Below are positions 1 to 7,706 of a stretch of DNA of 64,000 bases, piece by piece. The stretch's first letter is position 1. Each line of letters opens with the position of its first letter. The position numbers and the translations under genes were made by a program. The notes under the pieces are model-generated. The model was given only the letters and a program-made list of their open reading frames with translations, was not told the origin of the DNA and did no database searches. Source of the DNA: an uncultured Bacilli bacterium (GTDB taxonomy: Bacteria; Bacillota_I; Bacilli_A; RF39; UBA660); the NCBI GenBank assembly GCA_934120715.1, contig CAKOUW010000001.1, positions 1 to 64,000 of the forward strand, written 5' to 3'.

Positions 1-278
1 TAGTAAGATATGTTGATGAAGATGGAAATGACTTACTTGACAGTATTATCTTAAATGGACAAACTTCTACTGAGTATGAAACAGAAGAAAAAGAAATTCC
101 TAATTGGATTTTAGTTGAAAAGACTAATAATACAAAAGGTAAATTTACTTTAGAAGAGCAAGAAGTTATTTATTACTATGAAAAACAAATGGGAAAAGTA
201 GTAGTAAGATATGTTGATGAAGATGGAAATGACTTACTTGACAGTATTATCTTAAATGGACAAACTTCTACTGAGTAT
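1..278 (+). repeat. Two copies of a 77-bp perfect direct repeat inside MucBP domains
   Basis: Bases 1-77 are identical to 202-278, an offset of 201 bp (67 codons, one MucBP unit). Identity stops abruptly after the ACTGAGTAT codons and the remainder of the two repeats diverges, suggesting recent recombination or gene conversion between repeat units. The first copy may extend left of the window. Confidence 0.9.
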
Positions 279-527
279 AATACTAAAGCAGAAGAAATCG
301 AAGGTTATAGACTTGTTAGCGTTGAAGGTAATGAAAATGGCGAGTTTGGTTCAGAAGAAGAACTTGTTACATATATTTACGAATTAGTTAATGATGGAAT
401 TGGTCAAGAAACTACTCCAGTTATCAATACTGGTATTACTTCAAGTAATGGAGCATTAATAATGTTAATACTAAGTTCATTATTTACAACTGGTCTTATA
501 GTATTTAGAAAAAAGATTAATATATAA
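1..527 (+). CDS. C-terminal end of a MucBP-repeat surface protein (5' truncated by window)
   Basis: The frame is open from the left edge to the TAA at 525-527, so the ATG at 189 is internal and this is the C-terminus of a longer cell-surface protein. Two MucBP-type repeats are visible, each starting with a VRYVDEDGNDL motif, about 67 residues apart; MucBP domains bind mucin or other host glycans. The C-terminus has a VINTG motif, a hydrophobic stretch and an RKK tail, which is the layout of a sortase sorting signal with an off-consensus motif. A strong terminator follows directly. The upstream domains and the signal peptide are outside the window. Function as an adhesin is inferred. Confidence 0.85.
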   Translation, partial: VRYVDEDGNDLLDSIILNGQTSTEYETEEKEIPNWILVEKTNNTKGKFTLEEQEVIYYYEKQMGKVVVRYVDEDGNDLLDSIILNGQTSTEYNTKAEEIEGYRLVSVEGNENGEFGSEEELVTYIYELVNDGIGQETTPVINTGITSSNGALIMLILSSLFTTGLIVFRKKINI

Positions 528-530
528 AAA

Positions 531-558
531 CGATATATTTTGATATATCGCTTTTTTT
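531..558 (+). terminator. Rho-independent terminator after the MucBP gene
   Basis: The 8-bp stem CGATATAT/ATATATCG (531-538 and 543-550) has a 4-base loop and is followed by a T run at 552-558. Confidence 0.85.
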
Positions 559-586
559 GAAATAAATAGGAATATGAGTGATATTC

Positions 587-1486
587 CTATTTTTGATTTG
601 TTAGTTTTTTAACTTTTGAAATGCCGCTTTCTAAAACATCATTTACTTCGCTACCATACATACTTTTTGCAGCATTATATGCAAGCATGCAGATGGTCAT
701 GGGTCCGACAGCACCAATTGGTGGGGTGATGAGACTGGCCTTTTTATAGACATCTTTGAAGTTTACATCACCAACTACTTTTCCTTCATCTCCTTGATGA
801 ACTCCAACATCTATAACTATAGCACCTTCCTTTATGTAGTCACTAGTTATAAATTCTTTTTTATTTAGGGCTGCTACTACAATGTCAGCTTTATTTGTTA
901 TGTCTTTTAAATTGTTTGTTTTTGAGTGGCATAATGTAGGGGTAGCATTATCTTTAAGCATTAGGAAGGAAAGTGGTTTACCTACTATGTTACTTCTATT
1001 TATAATAGCAATATTCTTTCCTTGTAAATTTACATTATATGATTTTAACAATACTTCTATTCCTAGGGCAGTACATGGTACAAAAGTATCATTTCCTACA
1101 GCTAGAAGTCCAGAAGATATTGCGGTTAATCCATCCACGTCTTTTCCTTGATTAATAGTGTCTAGGATTTCTCTTTCTCTTTCCTTTAAATAATCAGGCA
1201 AGGGTAATTGTAACATGATGCCATTTATATCATTATTATTATTTAAGCTTATTATGTATTCAATTAATTTTTCGTAGGTTATTGTATCAAAATGAATGCT
1301 TTCAAAACAAATGCCAGTTTCCTGATTTATTTTTCGCTGTTTCATTTTTGAATACATTAATCCACCATAATCATCCCCAATTGATATATCTACAATTGTT
1401 GGTAGTTTATCATATTTTAAAAGATAATTTTTTAATTCTTTATATAATTCTTTACTAATTGCTTTTCCGTCTATTCTTTTTTCCAT
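587..1486 (-). CDS. folD: FolD: methylenetetrahydrofolate dehydrogenase/cyclohydrolase
   Basis: Bifunctional cytosolic enzyme that interconverts 5,10-methylene-THF and 10-formyl-THF using NADP. The 299 aa is about the family length. The catalytic Y-x-x-x-K is seen as Y45/K49 (YSKMK), followed by the DVDGL substrate-loop motif, PCTALG, the nucleotide-binding NRSNIVGKP and the C-terminal GAVGPMT. Two family positions differ from the common form (PCTPxG is PCTALG; GRSxIVGxP is NRSNIVGKP); both look tolerable. The start at 1486 has a GGAGA site just upstream. It is a monocistronic unit convergent with the MucBP gene. Confidence 0.95.
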   Translation of the reverse strand: MEKRIDGKAISKELYKELKNYLLKYDKLPTIVDISIGDDYGGLMYSKMKQRKINQETGICFESIHFDTITYEKLIEYIISLNNNNDINGIMLQLPLPDYLKEREREILDTINQGKDVDGLTAISSGLLAVGNDTFVPCTALGIEVLLKSYNVNLQGKNIAIINRSNIVGKPLSFLMLKDNATPTLCHSKTNNLKDITNKADIVVAALNKKEFITSDYIKEGAIVIDVGVHQGDEGKVVGDVNFKDVYKKASLITPPIGAVGPMTICMLAYNAAKSMYGSEVNDVLESGISKVKKLTNQK

Positions 1487-1614
1487 ATTTTCTCCTGTTA
1501 ATTAATCTATTAATATTTTAACATATATTTTTTAAATATATATAGTAAAAATTAATTAATATATACACACGTAAAAAAATGTGGTATATTTAAAATATGA
1601 GAGGAGTGAATTAA

Positions 1615-2088
1615 ATGGCAAATTTTTGTTCAAAATGCGGAAAGGAATTAAGAGATGGTATTCAATTTTGTGATGCTTGTGGTCAACCAGTGCAACCTGT
1701 TGTTAACCAGACAGTTATAAATAATTATAATCAACCTAGACCAGTTATTAAAAATAGAAACATCGCTGTTGCGATATTATTGACTATTGTTACATGTGGT
1801 ATCTATGGAATTTTTTGGTTTATTTCTATGACTGATGAATCTAATAGCTTAAGTGATCAAGAGTATACTAGCGGTGGAATGGCATTTTTACTTACACTTG
1901 TTACATGTGGCATCTATGGAATTTACTGGAATTATAAAATGGGTGAAAAGATGTTTAATATTGGTAAAAAGTATAATAAACAAATATCTGATAATTCAGT
2001 GTTATATCTAATTCTTGGCCTACTTGGTTTAGGAATAGTAAATTATTGCTTAATTCAAAGTGATTTAAATAAATTTGCAGACCAATAA
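1615..2088 (+). CDS. Zinc-ribbon, DUF4234-like membrane protein
   Basis: A 157-aa protein with an N-terminal zinc ribbon (C5, C8, C19, C22) followed by two very similar hydrophobic segments, each containing the motif TCGIYGI, and a third hydrophobic stretch near the C-terminus. This is the arrangement of the zinc_ribbon_2 plus DUF4234 family of small membrane proteins, whose function is unknown. The two TCGIYGI segments look like an internal duplication. It overlaps the next gene by 14 bp and is probably co-expressed with it. GAGGAG precedes the ATG. Confidence 0.75.
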   Translation: MANFCSKCGKELRDGIQFCDACGQPVQPVVNQTVINNYNQPRPVIKNRNIAVAILLTIVTCGIYGIFWFISMTDESNSLSDQEYTSGGMAFLLTLVTCGIYGIYWNYKMGEKMFNIGKKYNKQISDNSVLYLILGLLGLGIVNYCLIQSDLNKFADQ

Positions 2089-2449
2089 TAAAAATAAAAG
2101 TGTATTAGTACTGATTATAGTAATAGTCTTTTATTACATTTTTTATAAGATATTTGGAATAGCAATTCCTTGTATGTTTCATAAAATTACTAATTTGTAT
2201 TGCCCTGGATGTGGAGCTACTAGAATGCTTTTTTCTTTAATTAGATTAGATTTTTATCAAGCATTTAGATATAATCCTTTAGTATTTATATTAGGAGTTT
2301 TATGCATATTTTATAAGATTGCTAGCATTAAGCTTAAAATTTTGTTTCCTAAATATGTTACTTATATATTATTAGCAGTAATGATTATTTATGGGGTACT
2401 TAGAAATACAGATTTATTTAGTTATTTGAAACCTACTATAATAAAATAA
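2075..2449 (+). CDS. DUF2752 small membrane protein
   Basis: A 124-aa protein of the DUF2752 family: N-terminal hydrophobic helix, then the diagnostic cysteine motif YCPGCGATR and a following RLDFYQAFRYNP loop, then further membrane helices. Its role is unknown. No ATG is available before the conserved part, and the TTG at 2075, overlapping the preceding gene by 14 bp, is the best start I can see. The start is therefore less certain than the family call. DUF2752 and DUF4234/TM2-type genes often neighbour each other. Confidence 0.75.
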   Translation: MQTNNKNKSVLVLIIVIVFYYIFYKIFGIAIPCMFHKITNLYCPGCGATRMLFSLIRLDFYQAFRYNPLVFILGVLCIFYKIASIKLKILFPKYVTYILLAVMIIYGVLRNTDLFSYLKPTIIK

Positions 2450-2478
2450 GACTCAAAGAAAAAACTTTGAGTCTTTTT
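2450..2478 (+). terminator. Terminator between convergent genes
   Basis: The 9-bp stem GACTCAAAG/CTTTGAGTC (2450-2458 and 2465-2473) is followed by a T run. A-rich sequence lies before it, so it can also serve the convergent minus-strand gene ending at 2477. Confidence 0.85.
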
Positions 2479-3304
2479 ATTTTTCATTTAATTTTTTTCT
2501 TACTATGTCTCTACAAATAAAGAAATCATCATCATATATTTTCTTATAATATTCTTCTTCATACTTACTACAGTTTAGGCAGATAAAATCTTCACATATG
2601 TAATTTACTCTTGATTCTTTTCTAATACATCCTGGATATATTTCACCGATTAATATACTTTCAAATATATCTTTTGGAACCATATATTCATATGTTTTAT
2701 TTACTAAGTCTTTATTTTTAGACCATTTTATTAAGAATTTATAGAAATCGTATATCATAGATTTTCCACCAGCACCAACATTACTATGAAATGGTATTCT
2801 TCTAAAACATTTTCTATAGATATATTTTCGATATTTTATAAGTATTAAAACTTCTTTATTGGGATTTTCAGATGTTATAAAATACAATTCTTCAAAATTT
2901 TCTTTTATTAATAAATCATAGAGATCACTTACAAATAAAGTATGAAGGGAAGGATAATCAAATATATAATCTCTAGAATATCTAAGCCAATTATTTGATA
3001 TTTTTAATTGTTCTGAAAAATAATCTAGAAAAGCTTTTGTTGGTTCATCTTTGGAGTTGATTTCATTCGTTAATTGTGAGACAGAATCAAAATTTAGAAT
3101 ATCAGAAATATCTTCTATGCCAAAATCACTTTCATACTTAGTTATCTCCTCAATCAATTTTAATACTTTTGAAGAAAAAATATTTTCAGTTTGAATAGTT
3201 AATTCCTGTTTAATATTATAGTAATTTGGAATATAAAAATTGTTTATATTTCCTTTTAGAGATATTTGATTATTATTTCCTTTAACTTTTATATTTCTAA
3301 TCAT
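2477..3304 (-). CDS. Unknown protein with N-terminal GNNNQI motif
   Basis: A 275-aa protein I do not recognise. It opens with KVKGNNNQISLKGN, a short beta-type motif of the GNNNxxxG kind often found ahead of varied effector or signalling domains. The remainder is mainly helical, charged, without membrane segments, and has a late cysteine cluster (CEDFICLNC) that could bind metal. It is the last gene of a four-gene set in which every gene overlaps the next; the start overlaps the stop of the small membrane protein upstream by 8 bp. That small protein carries the related motif NGNNNKIAG, hinting that the two interact. Confidence 0.6.
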   Translation of the reverse strand: MIRNIKVKGNNNQISLKGNINNFYIPNYYNIKQELTIQTENIFSSKVLKLIEEITKYESDFGIEDISDILNFDSVSQLTNEINSKDEPTKAFLDYFSEQLKISNNWLRYSRDYIFDYPSLHTLFVSDLYDLLIKENFEELYFITSENPNKEVLILIKYRKYIYRKCFRRIPFHSNVGAGGKSMIYDFYKFLIKWSKNKDLVNKTYEYMVPKDIFESILIGEIYPGCIRKESRVNYICEDFICLNCSKYEEEYYKKIYDDDFFICRDIVRKKLNEK

Positions 3305-3440
3305 TTATATCATGTCCTGCTATTTTATTGTTGTTGCCATTTATTTTAATTTTTACCTTATTACTATATATGTAATATGAGGCACCTCCAGCTATAAAAC
3401 TTACAATTAGTCCAATTATATATTTAATTATTTCAATCAT
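3297..3440 (-). CDS. 47-aa single-span membrane protein with NGNNNKIAG tail
   Basis: A reading frame of 47 codons starting with ATG at 3440 (reverse), preceded by GGAGGAG. It has one membrane span at about residues 6-26 (IIKYIIGLIVSFIAGGAS) and a hydrophilic tail containing KINGNNNKIAGHDIND. It sits tightly in the operon: 8-bp overlaps at both ends. The tail shares the GNNN motif with the N-terminus of the next gene product. The function is unknown; I suggest a membrane anchor or partner for that protein. Confidence 0.7.
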   Translation of the reverse strand: MIEIIKYIIGLIVSFIAGGASYYIYSNKVKIKINGNNNKIAGHDIND

Positions 3441-3696
3441 TTTCTCCTCCTAAATATATCTTATTAAATAAAATCTTTAACATATTAATTGCTTCATTGC
3501 ATTCATTTTCATTATTATTACTTGTCTTGTTGTCATATATTATGACATTATTTATTAAATCTTTTTCTTGTTCATTTAACATAAAATAAGATTTTCTAAT
3601 AGTTTCAAAAACATCTTTTCTTATTAAAAATAGTAGGGGATCTTCATCGTTATAAAATAAGTCTTTGTAATCAAAGACTGTAAAATACTTCTTCAT
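3433..3696 (-). CDS. Unknown 87-aa acidic protein
   Basis: A small soluble protein rich in Asn, Asp and Glu with no recognisable motif. It overlaps the sigma-like gene upstream by 26 bp and the 47-aa membrane protein downstream by 8 bp, so it is translated as part of the same transcript. The tight overlaps on both sides are the main evidence that it is real. Confidence 0.55.
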   Translation of the reverse strand: MKKYFTVFDYKDLFYNDEDPLLFLIRKDVFETIRKSYFMLNEQEKDLINNVIIYDNKTSNNNENECNEAINMLKILFNKIYLGGEND

Positions 3697-4444
3697 ACAT
3701 TTTTCCTTTACTTATATTTTCGTTTAGAGTTAAATTATTTCTATATGTCTTTTTGGCATAATCATATATTCTATAATATAAGGTTATACTTAAATATTTA
3801 ATTATATATCTTATGTCATTTATAACTATTTTTTTAAGTGTATTTATTAGAATAAGTATAGCTTCTGATATTAATTCATTAATTTTATCAGATGTTTTTT
3901 TAATATTTAGATTGTTTAATACTTTTTTAGATATTGATTTTAAATATTTATTTTCAAAGTAAATTATATTATTTAAATATTCATTATAGCCACATAAATA
4001 ATAAGCAATAATATTATATAAATCATTATTGTTTTTTAGTAATTTTTTAGAGTTGACCTGATAGAGTCTTTTTCTAGTAATATTTTTACCATTAGTAGTA
4101 TCTATATCACCAAAAAACCAAATATATAATATTGCTTGTTTCATATTTTTAGTTCTATATGCTATTTTTCTAGCTCGATTATAGTCTATATTTAATTCTT
4201 TACAAATATTTTTATATTGACTAATTTTTGTTGCGTTATTTAAAGAATTGAAGTTTGTTTTTAAAATATCATATTTTAATTTATTTAAATATCTTTCTTT
4301 ACAAATAGCATATTTTTTATCGTAATTTAGATTATTATATTTATCTTTGGTGGAAATATACTTATATCTGTTTTTGATTTTAGTGTAATCAATATTGTCT
4401 TCTTTACAATCTCTTTTTAATCTAGATAAATCTATTTTATTCAT
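3671..4444 (-). CDS. Unknown Lys/Asn/Tyr-rich protein, possibly sigma-like
   Basis: About 257 aa. A GTG at 4453 keeps the frame open but abuts the AGGAGG; the ATG at 4444 sits 8 bases after AGGAGG and is the better start. The protein is extremely rich in Lys, Asn, Ile and Tyr. Its last 90 residues (SEAILILINTLKKI, then YLSITLYYRIYDYAKK) vaguely resemble the helices of a sigma-70 region 2, but there is no clear region 4, so I do not assign a function. It is the first gene of the overlapping minus-strand set ending at 2477. Confidence 0.5.
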   Translation of the reverse strand: MNKIDLSRLKRDCKEDNIDYTKIKNRYKYISTKDKYNNLNYDKKYAICKERYLNKLKYDILKTNFNSLNNATKISQYKNICKELNIDYNRARKIAYRTKNMKQAILYIWFFGDIDTTNGKNITRKRLYQVNSKKLLKNNNDLYNIIAYYLCGYNEYLNNIIYFENKYLKSISKKVLNNLNIKKTSDKINELISEAILILINTLKKIVINDIRYIIKYLSITLYYRIYDYAKKTYRNNLTLNENISKGKMYEEVFYSL

Positions 4445-4542
4445 TTTTATCACCTCCTTCTGATATAAAAATTATATCAAATGGGTGAGGTTGGTTCTAA
4501 GTATATAATTATATTTGATTAACAATTATTAATTTAAATAAT

Positions 4543-4578
4543 AAAAAAACAAAGCTAGTGTGGAAGCTTTGTTTTTTT
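4543..4578 (-). terminator. Terminator of the 4584-5402 gene
   Basis: The stem ACAAAGCT/AGCTTTGT (4549-4556 and 4565-4572) has an 8-base loop. On the minus strand it runs into a T run (A run at 4543-4549), directly after the stop of the upstream minus-strand gene. Confidence 0.8.
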
Positions 4579-4583
4579 AGGGA

Positions 4584-5402
4584 TTAATTGTTATCTTTAT
4601 TTGTTTTTACTAATGCTTGACTTTTTTCTAAATTACTATCATGTAAATTAGGTGATTCTAATAGTTTATCTGCTAAAGATGATAGATCTGGTTTAATAGT
4701 AGTATCTTCTTCTAGAGTGTATGGCTCACCATTTTTTACTTTTACTTCTTTTTGTTTCATTAATAAATCGGCTATATCATATAACATGCTGTCGAAAGTT
4801 GTATTTGTACCAGTTTGTCCTATACTACTTAAAATATCTGTAGGCCATGGTCTTTGATTGTTTGCTATTTGTTGATTAATATATGTAGTCATATTTTTCA
4901 TTAGGGCATTAACATATGAATATACATCTGGAAACTCAAATCCCATTACTTGCATATGATAGCTTGTCAAAAAATACATTTTCATTTCTTCGGAAATAAA
5001 TTTTACGTATGATAATAATTTAAAATATTCATCATTTTTATGCTTACCTCTGTCATACCATTTTTCATTAATTCTTGTGTAGCTACTATTTCCGTGATTA
5101 GCTTCAATAATATCAATTTTATTTCCTAAATCAATAAAATTTTTTAGTGTATAGTTTTCAAAGGGATAGCTAAAAGTTTTACTATTGGTGCTGTATCTTT
5201 CATAGAAATCACTTATAAATTCTTCTAATTTTTGATTAGTAATTTTTTCAACACCAATAGTGTTATAATTCTCATCGAGAATAATATATAATCCTTTGGT
5301 AGGTGTACTAACTAAAATTATATCATCATAAGGTTTAGCATTTTGATATGGTAGTCCATACTTAGAACATTTTTGGCTTAAATTAGAAATACTAATTGCC
5401 AT
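4584..5402 (-). CDS. Unknown 272-aa soluble protein
   Basis: The ATG at 5402 follows a CGGAG ribosome site by 8 bases; the GTG at 5411 is too close to that site to be the start. There is no signal peptide or membrane segment and I recognise no family. The N-terminal 60 residues look like mixed alpha/beta, the middle is helical (YVKFISEEMKMYFLTSYHM), and the last 60 residues are low-complexity and charged. It is a single-gene unit with its own terminator, divergent from metG. Function not assignable. Confidence 0.55.
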   Translation of the reverse strand: MAISISNLSQKCSKYGLPYQNAKPYDDIILVSTPTKGLYIILDENYNTIGVEKITNQKLEEFISDFYERYSTNSKTFSYPFENYTLKNFIDLGNKIDIIEANHGNSSYTRINEKWYDRGKHKNDEYFKLLSYVKFISEEMKMYFLTSYHMQVMGFEFPDVYSYVNALMKNMTTYINQQIANNQRPWPTDILSSIGQTGTNTTFDSMLYDIADLLMKQKEVKVKNGEPYTLEEDTTIKPDLSSLADKLLESPNLHDSNLEKSQALVKTNKDNN

Positions 5403-5490
5403 TCTTATCACTCCGTTTCATTTGGTTATTATAACATATTATGTTTATATAATAAAGAATTTAGAAGCAATATTTTATACTGTTAGTGGA

Positions 5491-5519
5491 TTGACAAATA
5501 TCATATAAAGTAATATAAT
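5491..5519 (+). promoter_or_regulatory. Sigma-A promoter of the metG leader
   Basis: TTGACA at 5491-5496 and TATAAT at 5514-5519 with a 17-bp spacer: consensus match. It drives the T-box leader. Confidence 0.85.
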
Positions 5520-5524
5520 CAAGA

Positions 5525-5806
5525 CATTCACAAAGCCATTGCGAGGAAGAGTAAAAAAATAAAAGTATTGTAGAGAACTCTGTTAGGTGAAAATGAGGAT
5601 ATATTTATTTTTTGAACATGGACCTTAAGGTGTTTAACTGAAATTAAGTAGGTTAAAACAGGTGTGCCTGTTATAGCACAAGCCTATAACTATGCAATAG
5701 ACATAAGTAGGTTAATGAGATTAATATAGTAATATGTTAATGAATAAGAGTGGTAACGTGATATATTCACCTCTTGGGATCTATGATGATCCTAAGAGGT
5801 TTTTTG
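5525..5806 (+). promoter_or_regulatory. T-box riboswitch leader of metG (Met specifier)
   Basis: The untranslated leader carries a variant T-box sequence AATAAGAGTGGTAACG (about 5743-5757), close to the consensus AGGGTGGNACCGCG. It ends in a terminator with a 13-bp stem (5769-5781 and 5788-5800, one G-U pair) and a T run to 5806. A GAAC-ATG-GACC stretch at 5614-5624 fits a specifier loop with ATG (5618-5620) as the methionine codon. Uncharged tRNA-Met would pair with the specifier and the T-box and stabilise the antiterminator. The specifier assignment is by pattern, not by folding. Confidence 0.85.
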
Positions 5807-5827
5807 TTTAATAAGGAGGAGGATAAA

Positions 5828-7468
5828 ATGAATGTATTAGTAGGAATTAGCTGGCCATTTGCAAATGGAGAATTGCATTTAGGTCATGCTGCAAGTAGCT
5901 TATCTGGTGACGTTATTGCTAGATATTATAGACTTAGGGGTGATAATGTATGTTTAGTATCTGGAAGTGATTGTCATGGTACTCCAATAGATGTTAAAGC
6001 AATACAGGAAAACAAGAGCCAAAAAGAAATTGTTGATGATTGTCATGAAAAGTTTTCAAAAGACTGGAAAGATTTAGGAGTAAGTTTTAATTTATATAAT
6101 AGGACTGATGATTTATATCATAAGAAATTTGTTCAAGATGTATTTAGAAGCTACTATAAAAAGGGTTATTTATTTGAAAAAACAGAAGAACAATTATATT
6201 GTCGACATTGTAATTTATTTTTAGCAGATCGTTATATTGTTGGAGTATGTCCAAAATGTGGTGCTGATGTCAAGGGTGATGAATGTGAAAAATGTGAAAG
6301 TTTATTATCTATTGATGAAGTGAAAAATACTAAATGTGCTATATGTGGAAGTGCTACAGAAGTAGGGAAAACGAAAAATCTTTATTTTGCTTTATCAAAA
6401 TTTCAAGGTGTAGTAAAAAAATTATGTGATGCAAATAAAAATTTATGGAGGAGCAATGCAGTTGATTTTACAAACAGATATTTAAATGAAGGTATTCCTG
6501 ATAGATGCGCTTCTCGCAGTTTAAATTGGGGTATTGATATCCCAATTGAAGGGTATGAAAACAAAAAAATATATGGTTGGTTTGAAAATGTTTGGGGATA
6601 TGTTACTGCATGTAAAAAATACTGTGAAGAGAATAATTTGGATTGGGAGGATTTTTGGAAGCAGGATAGAAATAATAAAATATATTTAGTTCATGCTAAA
6701 GATAACATTCCTTTTCATACAGTTATATTTCCAGCTTTATTATCTGCTACTGAGGAAAATTATAAATTGCCGGATTATATAGTTAGTGATAATTATTTAA
6801 CTATTGAAGGAGAAAAATTATCTAAAAGTAAGGGGAATTATATTACTCTTAGATATTTATTAGATAAATATCCTACAGATTCTATTAGATATTTTTTATT
6901 AATAAATGATCCAGATAAAAAAGATTTCAACTTTTCGTGGAATGATTTTATTAATTCTCATAATTCAGAATTGCTTGGAAAATGGGGAAACTTTATTAAT
7001 AGGACTTTGGCATTTGTTAATAAATCATTTAATGGCAAATTAGATGCTTCAGTTATAGATATTGAAGTTGAAAATAAGTTAAAAGAATTATTTAATATTG
7101 TTGGTAGAAATATTGAAGAGGGAAAAATAAAAGAAGGGTTGCAATGTGTATTTAATTTTATTGGTTATGCTAATAAATATTTTGATGAAAAAAAGCCATG
7201 GATTCTTGCTAGAGAAAATCCAGAAAAATGTAGAGAGGTGTTGTTTAATTGTTGCAATATTATTTATAATGTTAATACTTTATTAAAACCATATTTACCA
7301 TTTACAAGTGATAGAGTAGAGCAGTTTATTAATAGCAGTAATACAGAATGGAAATATAGAGCATTAGATTTTTTACAGGTTGATAAGAATTTAACTACGT
7401 TGTTTAATAGATATGATAAAAAAATAATTGATGAGGAAGTTGAAAAATTATTAGAACTAAGAAAATAA
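5828..7468 (+). CDS. metG: Methionyl-tRNA synthetase
   Basis: Class I aminoacyl-tRNA synthetase charging tRNA-Met in the cytosol. The HIGH-type motif is HLGH (residues 17-20), the KMSKS-type motif is KLSKS (330-334), and four Cys-rich knuckles between them (CRHC, CPKCG, CEKC, CAICG) form the zinc domain of the two-knuckle type. The 546 aa ends after the anticodon-binding helical domain, so the C-terminal tRNA-binding (EMAP/Trbp111-like) domain present in many MetRS is absent. The start is the ATG at 5828 after AAGGAGGAGG; the longer frame back to 5774 would begin inside the T-box terminator. Expression is controlled by the T-box leader. Confidence 0.97.
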   Translation: MNVLVGISWPFANGELHLGHAASSLSGDVIARYYRLRGDNVCLVSGSDCHGTPIDVKAIQENKSQKEIVDDCHEKFSKDWKDLGVSFNLYNRTDDLYHKKFVQDVFRSYYKKGYLFEKTEEQLYCRHCNLFLADRYIVGVCPKCGADVKGDECEKCESLLSIDEVKNTKCAICGSATEVGKTKNLYFALSKFQGVVKKLCDANKNLWRSNAVDFTNRYLNEGIPDRCASRSLNWGIDIPIEGYENKKIYGWFENVWGYVTACKKYCEENNLDWEDFWKQDRNNKIYLVHAKDNIPFHTVIFPALLSATEENYKLPDYIVSDNYLTIEGEKLSKSKGNYITLRYLLDKYPTDSIRYFLLINDPDKKDFNFSWNDFINSHNSELLGKWGNFINRTLAFVNKSFNGKLDASVIDIEVENKLKELFNIVGRNIEEGKIKEGLQCVFNFIGYANKYFDEKKPWILARENPEKCREVLFNCCNIIYNVNTLLKPYLPFTSDRVEQFINSSNTEWKYRALDFLQVDKNLTTLFNRYDKKIIDEEVEKLLELRK

Positions 7469-7680
7469 GAATGTAATTAATAATTAGTGAAAAAATAAAT
7501 TGTTTATAAATTTAAGAAATATGTAAAAAATGCTGCAATTATTTTATAGATATGAATTTTTAATGTGCTTAAATATGTATATAAAGTCAAAATATTATGA
7601 TATTGAAAATTGAATAATATCTTTTGAAATGTAAAAGTAGCGTGTTTCAGATTCTTACAATAGTTACTGAATATAAAAAA

Positions 7681-7706
7681 GAAATTAGTATTTATTTACT
7701 AATTTC
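7681..7706 (-). terminator. Terminator of the VirD4-like gene
   Basis: The inverted repeat GAAATTAGTA/TACTAATTTC around 7681-7706 has a short loop and, on the minus strand, is followed by a T run (A run 7675-7680). The interval 7469-7680 is otherwise AT-rich sequence in which I see nothing else. Confidence 0.7.

Noticed and set aside
5774..5827. Upstream start of the metG reading frame
   Set aside because: The in-frame TTG at 5774 lies within the T-box terminator stem; the ATG at 5828 has the ribosome site and the family N-terminus.
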